DNA from: Alphaproteobacteria bacterium
GTDB taxonomy: Bacteria; Pseudomonadota; Alphaproteobacteria; RF32; CAG-239
DNA: 64,000 nucleotides
Reading direction: 5' to 3'
Assembly (NCBI GenBank): GCA_017528205.1
Contig: JAFXPE010000016.1
Span: forward strand, 1 to 64,000
A program made the translations under genes and the position numbers. This document shows positions 49,079 to 57,646 of the stretch, in pieces. A model generated the notes under the pieces. The model was not told the origin of the DNA. It did no database searches and saw only the letters and a list, made by a program, of their open reading frames with translations. How positions within the stretch are numbered: position 1 is the first letter of the stretch; each line of letters opens with the position of its first letter.

Positions 49079-49636
49079 ATGTCGGATTCAGAATTATACG
49101 AGAAAAACTACATACACCGTTATCAATCACCGCTGGGTGGTATAACCATAGCAAGTAATGGATCATGCTTAATCGGTTTGTGGTTTGACGGACAGAAGTA
49201 TTTTGCAGATACGATAGAAGACAATGCAATCCACAGAGATTTGCCGATTTTTGAACAAACTGATAAATGGCTAGATATTTATTTCAGTGGTAGAGCACCT
49301 AATTTTACCCCACCATTATTGATGAAGACGACACCGTTTAGAAAGAAAGTATGGGAAATTATGCTCGCTATTCCGTTTGGGAAAACTATGACTTATGGTG
49401 AAATAGCAACCAAAATTGCCAGAGAAAAAGGAATAAAACAAATGTCGGCTCAAGCGGTTGGTGGAGCTGTCGGGCATAATTCAATCTCTCTGATTATACC
49501 CTGTCATCGAATAGTAGGAACAAACAGTAGTTTAACAGGCTATGCAGGCGGAATAGCTAAAAAAGTAAAGTTGCTTGAATTGGAAAAGGTTGATTTGAAA
49601 AAATTTTTTATTCCCGCCAAAGGAACAGCTTTGTAA
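49079..49636 (+). CDS. ogt: Methylated-DNA--protein-cysteine methyltransferase
   Basis: This 185-residue suicide enzyme transfers the alkyl group from O6-alkylguanine in DNA to its own Cys142. The active site is IPCHRIV (about 140-146). The helix-turn-helix region TPFRKKVWEIMLAIPFGKTM followed by TYGEIA and the block MSAQAVGGAVGHN are characteristic. The N-terminal half is shorter than in Ada, so this is an Ogt/MGMT-type single enzyme. GAAGGAAT precedes the start. Codon use is AT-rich compared with neighbouring host genes, suggesting it came with the accessory stretch. Confidence 0.95.
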   Translation: MSDSELYEKNYIHRYQSPLGGITIASNGSCLIGLWFDGQKYFADTIEDNAIHRDLPIFEQTDKWLDIYFSGRAPNFTPPLLMKTTPFRKKVWEIMLAIPFGKTMTYGEIATKIAREKGIKQMSAQAVGGAVGHNSISLIIPCHRIVGTNSSLTGYAGGIAKKVKLLELEKVDLKKFFIPAKGTAL

Positions 49637-49789
49637 GTTTTGCATTTTTTTATTAAAAAAGTTTGAAGATTGTCCCGTTTTATGCTTTTTTCATACCGAA
49701 CATGACACTCGTTACACTCGCGGATCTCCGCCGTTACACATATACTACATGTAACGATATCGATTTCGAACTCGCTGAAAGCCCTGCAA
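49637..49789. other. Non-coding spacer with palindromes
   Basis: No gene is seen. It holds the inverted pair CGTTACA/TGTAACG (about 49732-49756), and GCGGA/TCCGC near 49709, next to the tRNA-Gln gene. Possible mobile-repeat debris. Confidence 0.4.
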
Positions 49790-49821
49790 ATAAAAGAAAA
49801 AGTCGTCATTTCTGACGACTT
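49790..49821 (-). terminator. Intrinsic terminator of tRNA-Gln
   Basis: AAGTCGTCA (49800-49808) pairs with TGACGACTT (49813-49821). On the minus strand a TTTTCTTTTA run follows. Confidence 0.9.
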
Positions 49822-49829
49822 GCACACAT

Positions 49830-49903
49830 TGGCTGCTTCACCTGGACTCGAACCAAGATTGACGGAGTCAGAATCCGCTGTCCTACCATTAGACGATGAA
49901 GCA
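49830..49903 (-). tRNA. tRNA-Gln (anticodon CTG)
   Basis: On the minus strand this 74-nt gene has acceptor TGCTTCA pairing with TGAAGCA, discriminator G and encoded CCA. The D-arm is GTCT/GGAC. The anticodon stem GCGGA/TCCGT holds the loop TTCTGAC, so the anticodon is CTG (CAG codons, Gln). The T-arm is CTTGG-TTCGAGT-CCAGG. A weak U-A first pair, as here, is typical of tRNA-Gln. Confidence 0.93.
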
Positions 49904-49979
49904 ATCATCGCATACGTTGCGTATATAAGCCAAAAAAAGAAACTTGTCAAATATTTTATGCAAATATTGCGCGTTAATT

Positions 49980-51311
49980 TTATACCGCGGCCTCGGCCGG
50001 ACGATTATCCTTCAAGGTTGCCTTCACGCGGGTAATGCGCATATTGTCAATTTGCAACACTTCATAACGGCAAAATTCGTCTTCTGCCTTATCGCCCACT
50101 TTCGGCTCTTCTCCGATAAGGTTAAACACATATCCGCCCATGGTGCTTTCTTCCAGCTCATGATACGGCAAATTCATTTCCTCATAAGCATCTTCTACCA
50201 AATACACGCCGTCAAACTCATAATTTTTGGCGTCTATTTGCTTCAGCGGAGCCACCGCCACGCCGTCGTGCTCGTCCTGAATTTCACCCACCAGCTCTTC
50301 CAAAATATCTTCCATGGTCAGCAAACCGGCCGTGCCGCCGTATTCATCCACCACAATCGCAATATGAATACGTTTTTTCATCATTTCGTGCAATACGTCG
50401 GAAATGGATTTATTTTCCGGCACAAACAAAATTTTGCGCACCAGACGCTTTAAGATATCCTTATGAATGGCATCTTTGCATTCCAACAAATCTCTGATGT
50501 GAATCATGCCCAAAATCTGGTCTTTATCTTCAGCGCACAGCGGAAAACGCGTATGTTTATGTTTGCGCACAAACTCCATAATTTCGTCATAGCTGTCATC
50601 TTGATAAATGCAGTTCATATCCTGCCGCGGCACCATAATTTCGTGAGCACAGATTTCCGAAAAATTGATGGCGTTTTGAATAATCTCGCTCTCGGTATCA
50701 TCAATCACCCCACCCTTTTGCGAAGCATCGATAATCAGTTTGATTTCCTCTTCCGAGTGAGCATCTTCGTTTTCGTCGGCCTTTTCAATTTTCATCAGCT
50801 TCAAAATCCACATGGAAACGTGGTCAAAGCACCAAATAACCGGCGTGCAGATTTTATTAAAGGTATAAAGCGGAACCGCCACAAACAACGCATAACGCTC
50901 GGTGTCTTGAATTGCCATAGACTTCGGCACCAACTCACCCAACACAACGTGCAACAGCGTAATAAACGTAAAGGCAATACCAAAACTGAGCGAATGGAGC
51001 AAAACGGTCTGCCCGGCAAAAAAGCCGCTGAACAAATCTTCCAAAAGGCGCGAAACCGCCGGCTCGCCAAGCCAACCTAAGCCCAATGAAGCCAAGGTAA
51101 TACCAAGCTGTGTTGCGCTCAGATAAGTATTAAGATGTTCATTGATATCGAGTGCCACTTTCGCGCGCTTATCCCCGCTCTGCGCCAACTCTTCCAGCTT
51201 GGTGCGGCGAATTTTAACAACGGCGAACTCGGAAATCACAAAAAAAGCGTTACAAAAAACAAGAATTAAAACTAAAATTAAATTTATAATATAGGTCAAC
51301 GTGGGACTCAT
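49980..51311 (-). CDS. CorC/HlyC-type CNNM-CBS membrane protein
   Basis: This 443-residue protein begins with a DUF21/CNNM membrane domain of about four helices (LILVLILVFCNAFFVISEFAVV, then LNTYLSATQLGITLASLGLGWLGEP as the ion-binding region). Two CBS domains (about 210-335; EICAHEIMVPRQDMNCIY, ILGMIHIRDLL, and then VVDEYGGTAGLLTMEDILEE) and a C-terminal CorC_HlyC domain (LPYHELEESTMGGYVFN) follow. Family members are linked to Mg/Co export and envelope stress. The old name hemolysin is not a safe functional call. It is a single gene. Confidence 0.93.
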   Translation of the reverse strand: MSPTLTYIINLILVLILVFCNAFFVISEFAVVKIRRTKLEELAQSGDKRAKVALDINEHLNTYLSATQLGITLASLGLGWLGEPAVSRLLEDLFSGFFAGQTVLLHSLSFGIAFTFITLLHVVLGELVPKSMAIQDTERYALFVAVPLYTFNKICTPVIWCFDHVSMWILKLMKIEKADENEDAHSEEEIKLIIDASQKGGVIDDTESEIIQNAINFSEICAHEIMVPRQDMNCIYQDDSYDEIMEFVRKHKHTRFPLCAEDKDQILGMIHIRDLLECKDAIHKDILKRLVRKILFVPENKSISDVLHEMMKKRIHIAIVVDEYGGTAGLLTMEDILEELVGEIQDEHDGVAVAPLKQIDAKNYEFDGVYLVEDAYEEMNLPYHELEESTMGGYVFNLIGEEPKVGDKAEDEFCRYEVLQIDNMRITRVKATLKDNRPAEAAV

Positions 51312-51441
51312 GGTCTGTAATTACAATTTACCTCAATCTGTTAAAACTGGTATATATATACAATAATACAACGATATTGTCAATAAATGATTAATTTTCG
51401 CCCACTCTGCGTCCGACAAATTTCAATTTTCGGGCAAAAAG

Positions 51442-51470
51442 TTGACGTGGCGACAAAAATATGTTATATC
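51442..51470 (+). promoter_or_regulatory. Candidate promoter of the small basic protein
   Basis: TTGACG (51442-51447) and TATATC (51465-51470) are 17 bases apart. The ribosome binding site CGGAGG and the start codon at 51493 follow closely. Confidence 0.58.
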
Positions 51471-51492
51471 ATAATCCGAAACGGAGGTTTTT

Positions 51493-51684
51493 ATGGGAAA
51501 AAAAGAAAAGAAGGCTCGTCTTGAGGCCATAAAAGAGCGCTTTCGTGCCGTGCGTCGCGGCCGTCGCAATGATGAAATTGCCGACCATAACGGCAAGCCG
51601 TTTACTTCGCCGAATTTACCGGCCGTAAAAACCAAATACAATCGCAAGAAAAACAAATATCGCCGCGACGATTACGAGTATTAA
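51493..51684 (+). CDS. Small highly basic protein
   Basis: This 63-residue protein is dominated by Lys and Arg (MGKKEKKARLEAIKERFR at the start, YNRKKNKYRRDD at the end), with no hydrophobic segment. Such a composition suggests binding to nucleic acid or ribosomes. I recognise no family. A good promoter and a strong CGGAGG ribosome binding site make it very likely to be expressed. Confidence 0.68.
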   Translation: MGKKEKKARLEAIKERFRAVRRGRRNDEIADHNGKPFTSPNLPAVKTKYNRKKNKYRRDDYEY

Positions 51685-52140
51685 AAATCAGAATGACGAA
51701 AGCTGAAAAATCTTCCGCTGTCATTCTTGGGCTTGCCGAAAGCAAAAACCGAGAATCCCAAAAAGAAAGTGACTGTCATTCTGAGGCGTCGCTTTTCTGT
51801 CATTCTTGCGAAAGCGAGAATCTGAAAAGCCGCTGAAGAATCTCCGCTCTCGCCGTGCAACCTTGGGCGCAATAAAGTAGCAACCGTCATTTTGAGGGGG
51901 TGAGCATTGCGAAATCCCCGTCAAAATCTCTTAAGTTTTGAACAAACTCAAGAGTATATTCTATTGCCTCGCCACTACGCGCCTCAAGATGACATTGCTA
52001 TATCATCACTTTGCGACGTTTGCATAGCGCCTAACGAGATCCTCACGTCAGCCGTTCCGGCTTCCTCAGGATGACAGTCTTATTCTTCACGAGATACTCG
52101 AACAGGTCAGGTATATCAGTCCTTCTCTCTAACACCGTAG
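51685..52140. repeat. Mosaic of palindromic intergenic repeats
   Basis: No gene is seen in this stretch. Several copies of a motif of the type GTCATTCT(T/G)-G occur (near 51719, 51775, 51799, 51886), often with an inverted partner such as GAGAATC or GATGACA. Notable pairs are GTCATTTTGAGG (51887) with CCTCAAGATGAC (51981), and GATCCTCACGTC with CCTCAGGATGAC (about 52040-52075). The units look like nested or broken copies of REP-like elements common in some alphaproteobacteria. Confidence 0.7.
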
Positions 52141-52143
52141 CTT

Positions 52144-52187
52144 TAAAAAAACGAAAGACCTCCGCCCCATACGGAGCAAAGGTCTTT
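52144..52187 (-). terminator. Intrinsic terminator of the SPFH gene
   Basis: AAAGACC (52154-52160) pairs with GGTCTTT (52181-52187), with an inner TCCG/CGGA stem and a T run on the minus strand. Confidence 0.85.
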
Positions 52188-52210
52188 GTTTAGAGAATTT
52201 TCAATCATTG

Positions 52211-52996
52211 TCACTTGCCGTTAGGCAGCTGAATCATCGGCATTGCGCCACCCATGTTGTAGACAGGAAGCTTTCCGTCCCATTTCTGGATAGCCTCATA
52301 TTCGATTAGAGCACGATTCTGCTGCAGTGCCCTGGTCTTAATCTCCATTGCCTCAGCCTCAGCCTTAGCGGAGATAAGCTTCTGCTCAGCCTCTTCCTTG
52401 ATACGACGAGTGTTGTTCACAGCCTCCTGAGCCTTCTGCTCTGCAATGACCTTAGCTTCAATTGATTTCTCAAAATTGTCGCTGTAGTCAATGTTGTTAA
52501 AAGCAAAGTCGATATTCTCAAAGAAGCGATTGTCGATCTTGGCTCGAAGCGCATTGTTGACTTGAACTCTGGCTGAATCACGGTTAGCGACAAGCTCCTG
52601 AGCCTGCCATTTACCAATGACATCCTTCAGCACATCGTTCAGCAGCGGGATGATCTTCTTAGACTGATAGTCCATACCAACCTCCGAGTAAAGAGTGTGC
52701 ACATTCTGTCCTTTGACATTGTAGGTCAGGTTGTACTCTAACTCAGCGGTCTGAAGATCAGCCGTGTAACAAGCCGTCTTCTCGCTCATCTTCTGGGTAC
52801 GGCAATCGAAACTTTCTACGGTGGTGATGAACGGAGCCTTCAGGCCAATGCCAGGAGCATAGCTCGTCTGTTCCACCTTACCGAGAGTCTTCTTGATGCC
52901 ATAGTAACCAGCGTCAACGACGTAAAATGATGCGAAAGCAACAATTGCGACGACGATACCCAACAAACAGACACCAACGATCTTCACGATCCTCAT
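52211..52996 (-). CDS. SPFH/prohibitin-family membrane protein
   Basis: This 261-residue protein has one N-terminal membrane anchor (IVGVCLLGIVVAIVAFASFYVV) followed by a prohibitin-type SPFH domain (GYYGIKKTLGKVEQTSYAPG, then VESFDCRTQKMSEKTACYTA). A long coiled coil (about 165-240; AEQKAQEAVNNTRRIKEEAE) and a tail after YEAIQKWDGKLP complete it. SPFH proteins form large membrane rings, here probably around a protease or a membrane complex. Gln, Lys and Glu codons prefer G endings (CAG, AAG, GAG), opposite to nearby host genes, so recent transfer is likely. An ATG five codons upstream is possible. Confidence 0.83.
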   Translation of the reverse strand: MRIVKIVGVCLLGIVVAIVAFASFYVVDAGYYGIKKTLGKVEQTSYAPGIGLKAPFITTVESFDCRTQKMSEKTACYTADLQTAELEYNLTYNVKGQNVHTLYSEVGMDYQSKKIIPLLNDVLKDVIGKWQAQELVANRDSARVQVNNALRAKIDNRFFENIDFAFNNIDYSDNFEKSIEAKVIAEQKAQEAVNNTRRIKEEAEQKLISAKAEAEAMEIKTRALQQNRALIEYEAIQKWDGKLPVYNMGGAMPMIQLPNGK

Positions 52997-53231
52997 TTCT
53001 TCTCTTTCCATAATTTTTTTGTAAGTTTGTAAATACTAATAATTGTCTTTTGACAATTTCATATTTAACATCATTTTCTCTATTTGTCAACAAATTTCGT
53101 ACATTTTGTGTACAAAATCGTACAAAGCGATAAAATTCCGATATTATCTTGACAAATATGACATATTCAGATATCATGAACAGACGTTTTTTGAATTATC
53201 ATGACAATTATATATTTCAAACATTATTCTT

Positions 53232-54005
53232 ATGAAACAGACAGAAATTGATTTTCAAAGTTTGTCGCGAAAAGAGTATCACGACAAATTCTGCAAGGAG
53301 TTTTCCCTTGATGTCTTCCGCCGTGCTTATGCCTACTCGAAAAACGGGCACATGCCGCAGAACGCCATTCCGACAGCCGCAGTTATCTACGCTGAACCGT
53401 TTAAGCTCAGACCTCTTCGAGTTCACGGAGTTTGGGCAGAAAAGGAACTCAATGCGGTAACTGTTTGGGATTTGCAAACTGAAACCGAATCGGCGCAACG
53501 CTTCCTCTTAAAAGGAAAGTGGGACTATCCGAATCGTGCAATGTGTGTCGCCCGCCTGGGTGAAAATTATGCTTGCACCAAGCTCCAAACGCTGGAATTC
53601 CCCGACGAGCTGATTATCGGCGTGTATCAACACTATCATCGCTTTGCGGCGATTGTGAGCATTGATAACAGTTGCGTGTCTGCGATTTCGGTTCCCAAGG
53701 TAACGGCCATCGCCAACCTTATGGGCAAGAACGCCGTGGCGTACTATCCCGAATATCTGCACCAGAAGGAACAGCTTGATTATCAGCGCAAGCACGCCAA
53801 AAAAGGCAAGGTGCTGACCAAGCTGCCGGAATTTCGCGAGTTTCTGTTGGCACAACCGGTGCAATTTGTTGCCGGAGTCAACCAACGCAGTATTTTCGGG
53901 CCGAAAGCTCCTGAAGTATCGATTGCCGCATATCTGGAAGATTGCAGCGCTCAACTGGAGCAAAAGCTGACTATTGCGAGCGTTGACATGTTCGGCGAAT
54001 TTTAA
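53232..54005 (+). CDS. Hypothetical protein of 257 residues
   Basis: I do not recognise this protein. It begins MKQTEIDFQSLSRKEYHDKF, has a helical N-terminal part, a beta-rich middle (AAVIYAEPFKLRPLRVHGVW, then DELIIGVYQHYHRFAAIVSI) and a basic C-terminal third (QLDYQRKHAKKGKVLTKLP). No signal peptide or membrane segment is visible. The ATG lacks a Shine-Dalgarno sequence (tcaaacattattctt). A GC-rich hairpin (54023-54060) follows. It belongs with the other Shine-Dalgarno-less unknown genes at 4182, 38178, 38762 and 45009. Confidence 0.65.
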   Translation: MKQTEIDFQSLSRKEYHDKFCKEFSLDVFRRAYAYSKNGHMPQNAIPTAAVIYAEPFKLRPLRVHGVWAEKELNAVTVWDLQTETESAQRFLLKGKWDYPNRAMCVARLGENYACTKLQTLEFPDELIIGVYQHYHRFAAIVSIDNSCVSAISVPKVTAIANLMGKNAVAYYPEYLHQKEQLDYQRKHAKKGKVLTKLPEFREFLLAQPVQFVAGVNQRSIFGPKAPEVSIAAYLEDCSAQLEQKLTIASVDMFGEF

Positions 54006-54084
54006 AAGATTTAAAAGCAACTCCCCCGCTAAGGCCTTTTACCATTCGGTCTTGCGGGGGATAGCTTTAAAAACAACTAAATCT

Positions 54085-55422
54085 TTAATCCTCAATATAA
54101 CCGCTGACAAATTCTTCTTTGCTCAGCCAGCCTTTTTCCGAGCCTTCATACACGCTGAAAATGCCCTCAAAAGTCTTTTCGTCAGCCATTTTTGCCGGAT
54201 GCACCGACATTTCGTATTTCACATACTCCTCCTGCGTGAGCTTGCCGTCTTCGTTCTCGTCCATTTCCGCAAACATTAACTCTGCCACACGTTTATCTTC
54301 GTCCGTATCTGTGGCCAAACGGCTGAAAGCCTTCGCTCTGTCCGCCAAATATTCTTCTTTGGTCACACATTGCTGATTGGCTTTTTCAATACTCTCATAC
54401 ATACCTGCAAAATCTTCGCGCGACAGCATATATCCTTTGTCTTCTTCCGGAATATCGTCTTGAATTTTCAAGTTAAATTCAATATATTCGTCGGCAGTCA
54501 CACAATCGTTTTTATCCTTATCCATATCGGCATATTCTTCCGATACAACCTGCAATCTCATACCTTCCAACGCTTTCGGAGCGGCCTCCTCATCATCTTC
54601 CGCGCCAAAATTATTCGACATATCGCTCATGCTCTTGGCTTCGTTGGCAACATATTCGTCCATGGTCAAACATTTCGGATTCTTTTTCTCTTCGCGGGTA
54701 AACAGTCCCAAATAATCTTCGCGCGACAGCTTATACGAACTTCCCTCGCCATCTTCATCAAGCAACTCTTGCTGTGCCACATTATAATCGGCGTACTCGT
54801 CTTTGGTAACGCAACCGTCCTTATCTTTATCCATCTGAATAAAATCTTCTTTGGCCGCCGCCGTGCCGAAACCGATAAACATATTACGCGCGGCTTCCTC
54901 CGGATCTATCTGCTCCAACTTTTCGGCCAATGCCTGCATTTTTTTGGTGGCTTCCTCAAGTTTTTGCATACTTTCTTCCACCGGCGGCACATCGTCGGTA
55001 TTCAAAACTCCGTCACCGTTGCGATCCATGCTCTTAAACTTTTGCTTTAAGATAAACATTTCCCATTCACGACCAAACTCGGCAATTTCCTCTCCGCGCA
55101 ACATCTTATCACCATTGGTGTCGGCCGTATCAAATGCCCGTTGCATCATTGTCACAAGCTCGTCTTTGCCGGATTTTATATCCAGCGAACGAAAAGCCTC
55201 CATTTCCTGCTCGCCCAGTCCCGAGGTCAGCGCCTCAATTTCGGTGGCTGAAATTGCTCCGTCGCTGTTAACATCATACATCGACATTTTATCGATTACA
55301 CTTTCTTGCAAATGCGGATCCGCTAAGGCATCGGCAATCATCTCATCTTCGGTTATGCCCTCGGCCGCCAACCCGCAAACCGGCCACAACGCCGCTACTG
55401 TGCACAACAATATTTTCTTCAT
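54085..55422 (-). CDS. Secreted EF-hand calcium-binding protein
   Basis: This 445-residue protein has a Sec signal peptide (MKKILLCTVAALWPVCGLAA). The mature protein is acidic with at least six EF-hand loops: DVNSDGAISATE, DTNGDKMLRGEE, DRNGDGVLNTDD, DKDKDGCVTKDE, DKDKNDCVTADE and DENEDGKLTQEE. Others are degenerate. Several loops carry a Cys after the sixth position (DGCVT, NDCVT), which is unusual. It would bind calcium in the periplasm or outside the cell. The start at 55422 follows AAGGAG. It is divergent from cca. Function beyond calcium binding is unknown. Confidence 0.88.
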   Translation of the reverse strand: MKKILLCTVAALWPVCGLAAEGITEDEMIADALADPHLQESVIDKMSMYDVNSDGAISATEIEALTSGLGEQEMEAFRSLDIKSGKDELVTMMQRAFDTADTNGDKMLRGEEIAEFGREWEMFILKQKFKSMDRNGDGVLNTDDVPPVEESMQKLEEATKKMQALAEKLEQIDPEEAARNMFIGFGTAAAKEDFIQMDKDKDGCVTKDEYADYNVAQQELLDEDGEGSSYKLSREDYLGLFTREEKKNPKCLTMDEYVANEAKSMSDMSNNFGAEDDEEAAPKALEGMRLQVVSEEYADMDKDKNDCVTADEYIEFNLKIQDDIPEEDKGYMLSREDFAGMYESIEKANQQCVTKEEYLADRAKAFSRLATDTDEDKRVAELMFAEMDENEDGKLTQEEYVKYEMSVHPAKMADEKTFEGIFSVYEGSEKGWLSKEEFVSGYIED

Positions 55423-55500
55423 AATCAACTCCTTATACATAAAAAATAAAGTCTTTCCTAAATTAAAAACTTGTGTTATAGTACAACCGAAGGAAAAAAA

Positions 55501-56727
55501 ATGCAAATATTTTTAGTCGGCGGTGCCGTACGCGATATGATTTTAGGAAAAACCCCACATGACAAAGATTATGTGGTCTTTGGGGCTACTCCGGAACAAA
55601 TGCTGGAGCAAGGCTATGTGCGCGTCGGTAAAGATTTTCCGGTGTTTTTGCACCCGCAAACTCATGACGAACACGCTTTGGCGCGTAAAGAAATAAAAAC
55701 CGGCACCAAACACACCGATTTCAAGTTTGAGTTCGGGTCGAATATCACCCCCGAGGAAGATATGCAACGCCGCGATTTTACCTGCAACGCCCTGATGTAT
55801 GACGAAAAAAAGCGGGAAGTTGTCGATTTGGTCGGCGGAGTTAAAGATATTCAAAATCGAATTATCCGTCACGTCAACACCGAACATTTTATCGAAGACC
55901 CGCTACGAGTACTGCGTATGTGCCGTTTTGCCGCCAAGCTCGATTTTGATATTGCTCCCGAAACCATGCAACTGGCTAAAAACATGACCAAAACCGGTAT
56001 GCTCAGACATTTAACCGCCGAGCGCGTCTGGAAAGAAATTGAAACAGCCCTCAACACTGAACATTTTGATAAATTTATCGCCTCCATGCACGAATGCGGA
56101 GCCTTAAAAGTTGTTCTGCCCGAGGTTGAAAAGCTCTGGGATATGCCTGAGCGAACCGATTATCACCCTGAGGGTAATTCCGGCGCACACACCATATTGG
56201 TTTTGCGCCAAGGCTATAATTTATCGCCGAAAATCAAGTTTGCCTTGTTGCTTCACGACATTGGCAAAACTCTCACTCCGCCGGATATTCTGCCCCGTCA
56301 TATCGGACACGACAAAGCCGGCGTACCGCTGGTTGAACAAATTTGCAAACGCTTGAAAGTGCCTAACAAATATCGCGACTTTGCTTTGTTGGTAACCGAA
56401 AATCATATGAAATTCCACAATGTTCCGCAAATGCGCAACGGCAAATTTGTGGCCTTTCTGGCCAAACTTACCGATGATTTTCGCGACGGCAAAATGATGA
56501 TTGATTTTATGCGGGCTTGCAAATGCGACGCTTTCGGCCGCGGCACCTCACCGCAAAATCCGGCGGCAGACAACGCAGAGGTTTATGTTGCTGCCAAGCG
56601 CTGTTTGGATAACTTCCGCATTCAGCGCGCCATCAAGGCTGAAAATATGCCGAACTTCGATAAATTACCCAAAGATAAAACTTTCAAAATCCGCTTTAAC
56701 GAATATCGCGCCAAACACGTTAAATAA
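55501..56727 (+). CDS. cca: CCA-adding tRNA nucleotidyltransferase
   Basis: This 408-residue enzyme builds or repairs the 3' CCA of tRNAs. The head domain has FLVGGAVRDMILGKTPHDKD (GG and RxxD motifs) with the DxD in DKDYVVFGATP. RRDFTCNALMYD and EDPLRVLRMCRFAAKLDFDI (neck motifs) follow. A C-terminal HD domain (LLLHDIGKTLTPPDI) is present, as in the longer E. coli-type enzyme with phosphohydrolase activity. The start MQIFLVGGAVRD at 55501 follows GAAGGAAA. It is monocistronic and convergent with fmt. Confidence 0.94.
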   Translation: MQIFLVGGAVRDMILGKTPHDKDYVVFGATPEQMLEQGYVRVGKDFPVFLHPQTHDEHALARKEIKTGTKHTDFKFEFGSNITPEEDMQRRDFTCNALMYDEKKREVVDLVGGVKDIQNRIIRHVNTEHFIEDPLRVLRMCRFAAKLDFDIAPETMQLAKNMTKTGMLRHLTAERVWKEIETALNTEHFDKFIASMHECGALKVVLPEVEKLWDMPERTDYHPEGNSGAHTILVLRQGYNLSPKIKFALLLHDIGKTLTPPDILPRHIGHDKAGVPLVEQICKRLKVPNKYRDFALLVTENHMKFHNVPQMRNGKFVAFLAKLTDDFRDGKMMIDFMRACKCDAFGRGTSPQNPAADNAEVYVAAKRCLDNFRIQRAIKAENMPNFDKLPKDKTFKIRFNEYRAKHVK

Positions 56728-56737
56728 CTTTCCGCAC

Positions 56738-57646
56738 TTATAAAATCACGCCTTCGGTAAAGCGAAAACCGCGCAATAATTCTTCGACGGTCATCGTTTT
56801 TTTACCTTGACGTTGCAACTGTTTAACCTTTATAGCGCCGTCACCGGTGGCAATTACCAACTCCGAAACACCATGCAAAATTTTGCCGGCAATCCCCTGC
56901 TCTTTGGCTTTTTCCGCCGCCAAAATCTTAAATCTTTCGCCCTCGTATTCAAAATACATTCCGGGATACGGGCTGAACGCTCTGATTTTATTATACAACT
57001 TGTCGGTCGGCATGGCAAAATCAATCCGACACTCGTTTTTATCCAACTTTGCGGCATAACAGGTTTCCGATTCGTTTTGCGGAATCGGCGGATATTTTTT
57101 GCGCTCCGCCAACACTTCCGAAATCAGCTCTGCACCGATTTCCGCAAGCTTATCGTGCAATTCGCCGCCGGTCATATCGTCGGTAATAACAACCTCGCCT
57201 TTATGAAGCATATCGCCGGTATCCAACCCTTCCGCCATTTGCATAATCGTCACGCCGCCAACTTTATCTCCGGCCTCAACGGCTCGTTGAATCGGTGCCG
57301 CACCGCGCCAACGCGGCAACAGCGAAGCATGAATATTCAAACACCCCAAAGGAAATGCCTCAAGCACCGGTTTCGGCAAAATCAAACCATACGCCGCCAC
57401 CACCGCAATATCGGCATTTAAGGCGGCAAATTTTTGCTGTTCGAGTGTATCGCGCAACGTGCGCGGCGTACGCACCTCAATATTACATTCTTCGGCCATC
57501 AGATGCACCGGCGTTTTATTTAACTTATTGCCGCGCCCGGCCGGTTTCGGCTCGCGCGTATATACGCAAACCACCTCATGTTCTGCTATTAAACGACGGA
57601 GCGCCGGCACAGCAAAGTCCGGCGTTCCCATAAATACGACTTTCAT
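56738..57646 (-). CDS. fmt: Methionyl-tRNA formyltransferase
   Basis: This 302-residue enzyme formylates initiator Met-tRNA using 10-formyl-tetrahydrofolate. MKVVFMGTPDFAVPALRRLI is the classical opening. The catalytic region holds the Asn-His pair in CLNIHASLLPRWRGAAPIQR and a downstream Asp in MAEGLDTGDML. The C-terminal tRNA-binding domain begins near residue 210 (NKIRAFSPYPGMYFEYEGE). The length is normal. Its start overlaps the ppiD stop (TAATG), so the two are coupled. No def gene is adjacent, unlike the common def-fmt order. Confidence 0.95.
   Translation of the reverse strand: MKVVFMGTPDFAVPALRRLIAEHEVVCVYTREPKPAGRGNKLNKTPVHLMAEECNIEVRTPRTLRDTLEQQKFAALNADIAVVAAYGLILPKPVLEAFPLGCLNIHASLLPRWRGAAPIQRAVEAGDKVGGVTIMQMAEGLDTGDMLHKGEVVITDDMTGGELHDKLAEIGAELISEVLAERKKYPPIPQNESETCYAAKLDKNECRIDFAMPTDKLYNKIRAFSPYPGMYFEYEGERFKILAAEKAKEQGIAGKILHGVSELVIATGDGAIKVKQLQRQGKKTMTVEELLRGFRFTEGVIL

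Noticed and set aside
49980..51311. Hemolysin call for the CNNM-CBS protein
   Set aside because: The name is historical. The domains (DUF21, two CBS, CorC_HlyC) point to ion transport or envelope function, not to a cytolysin.
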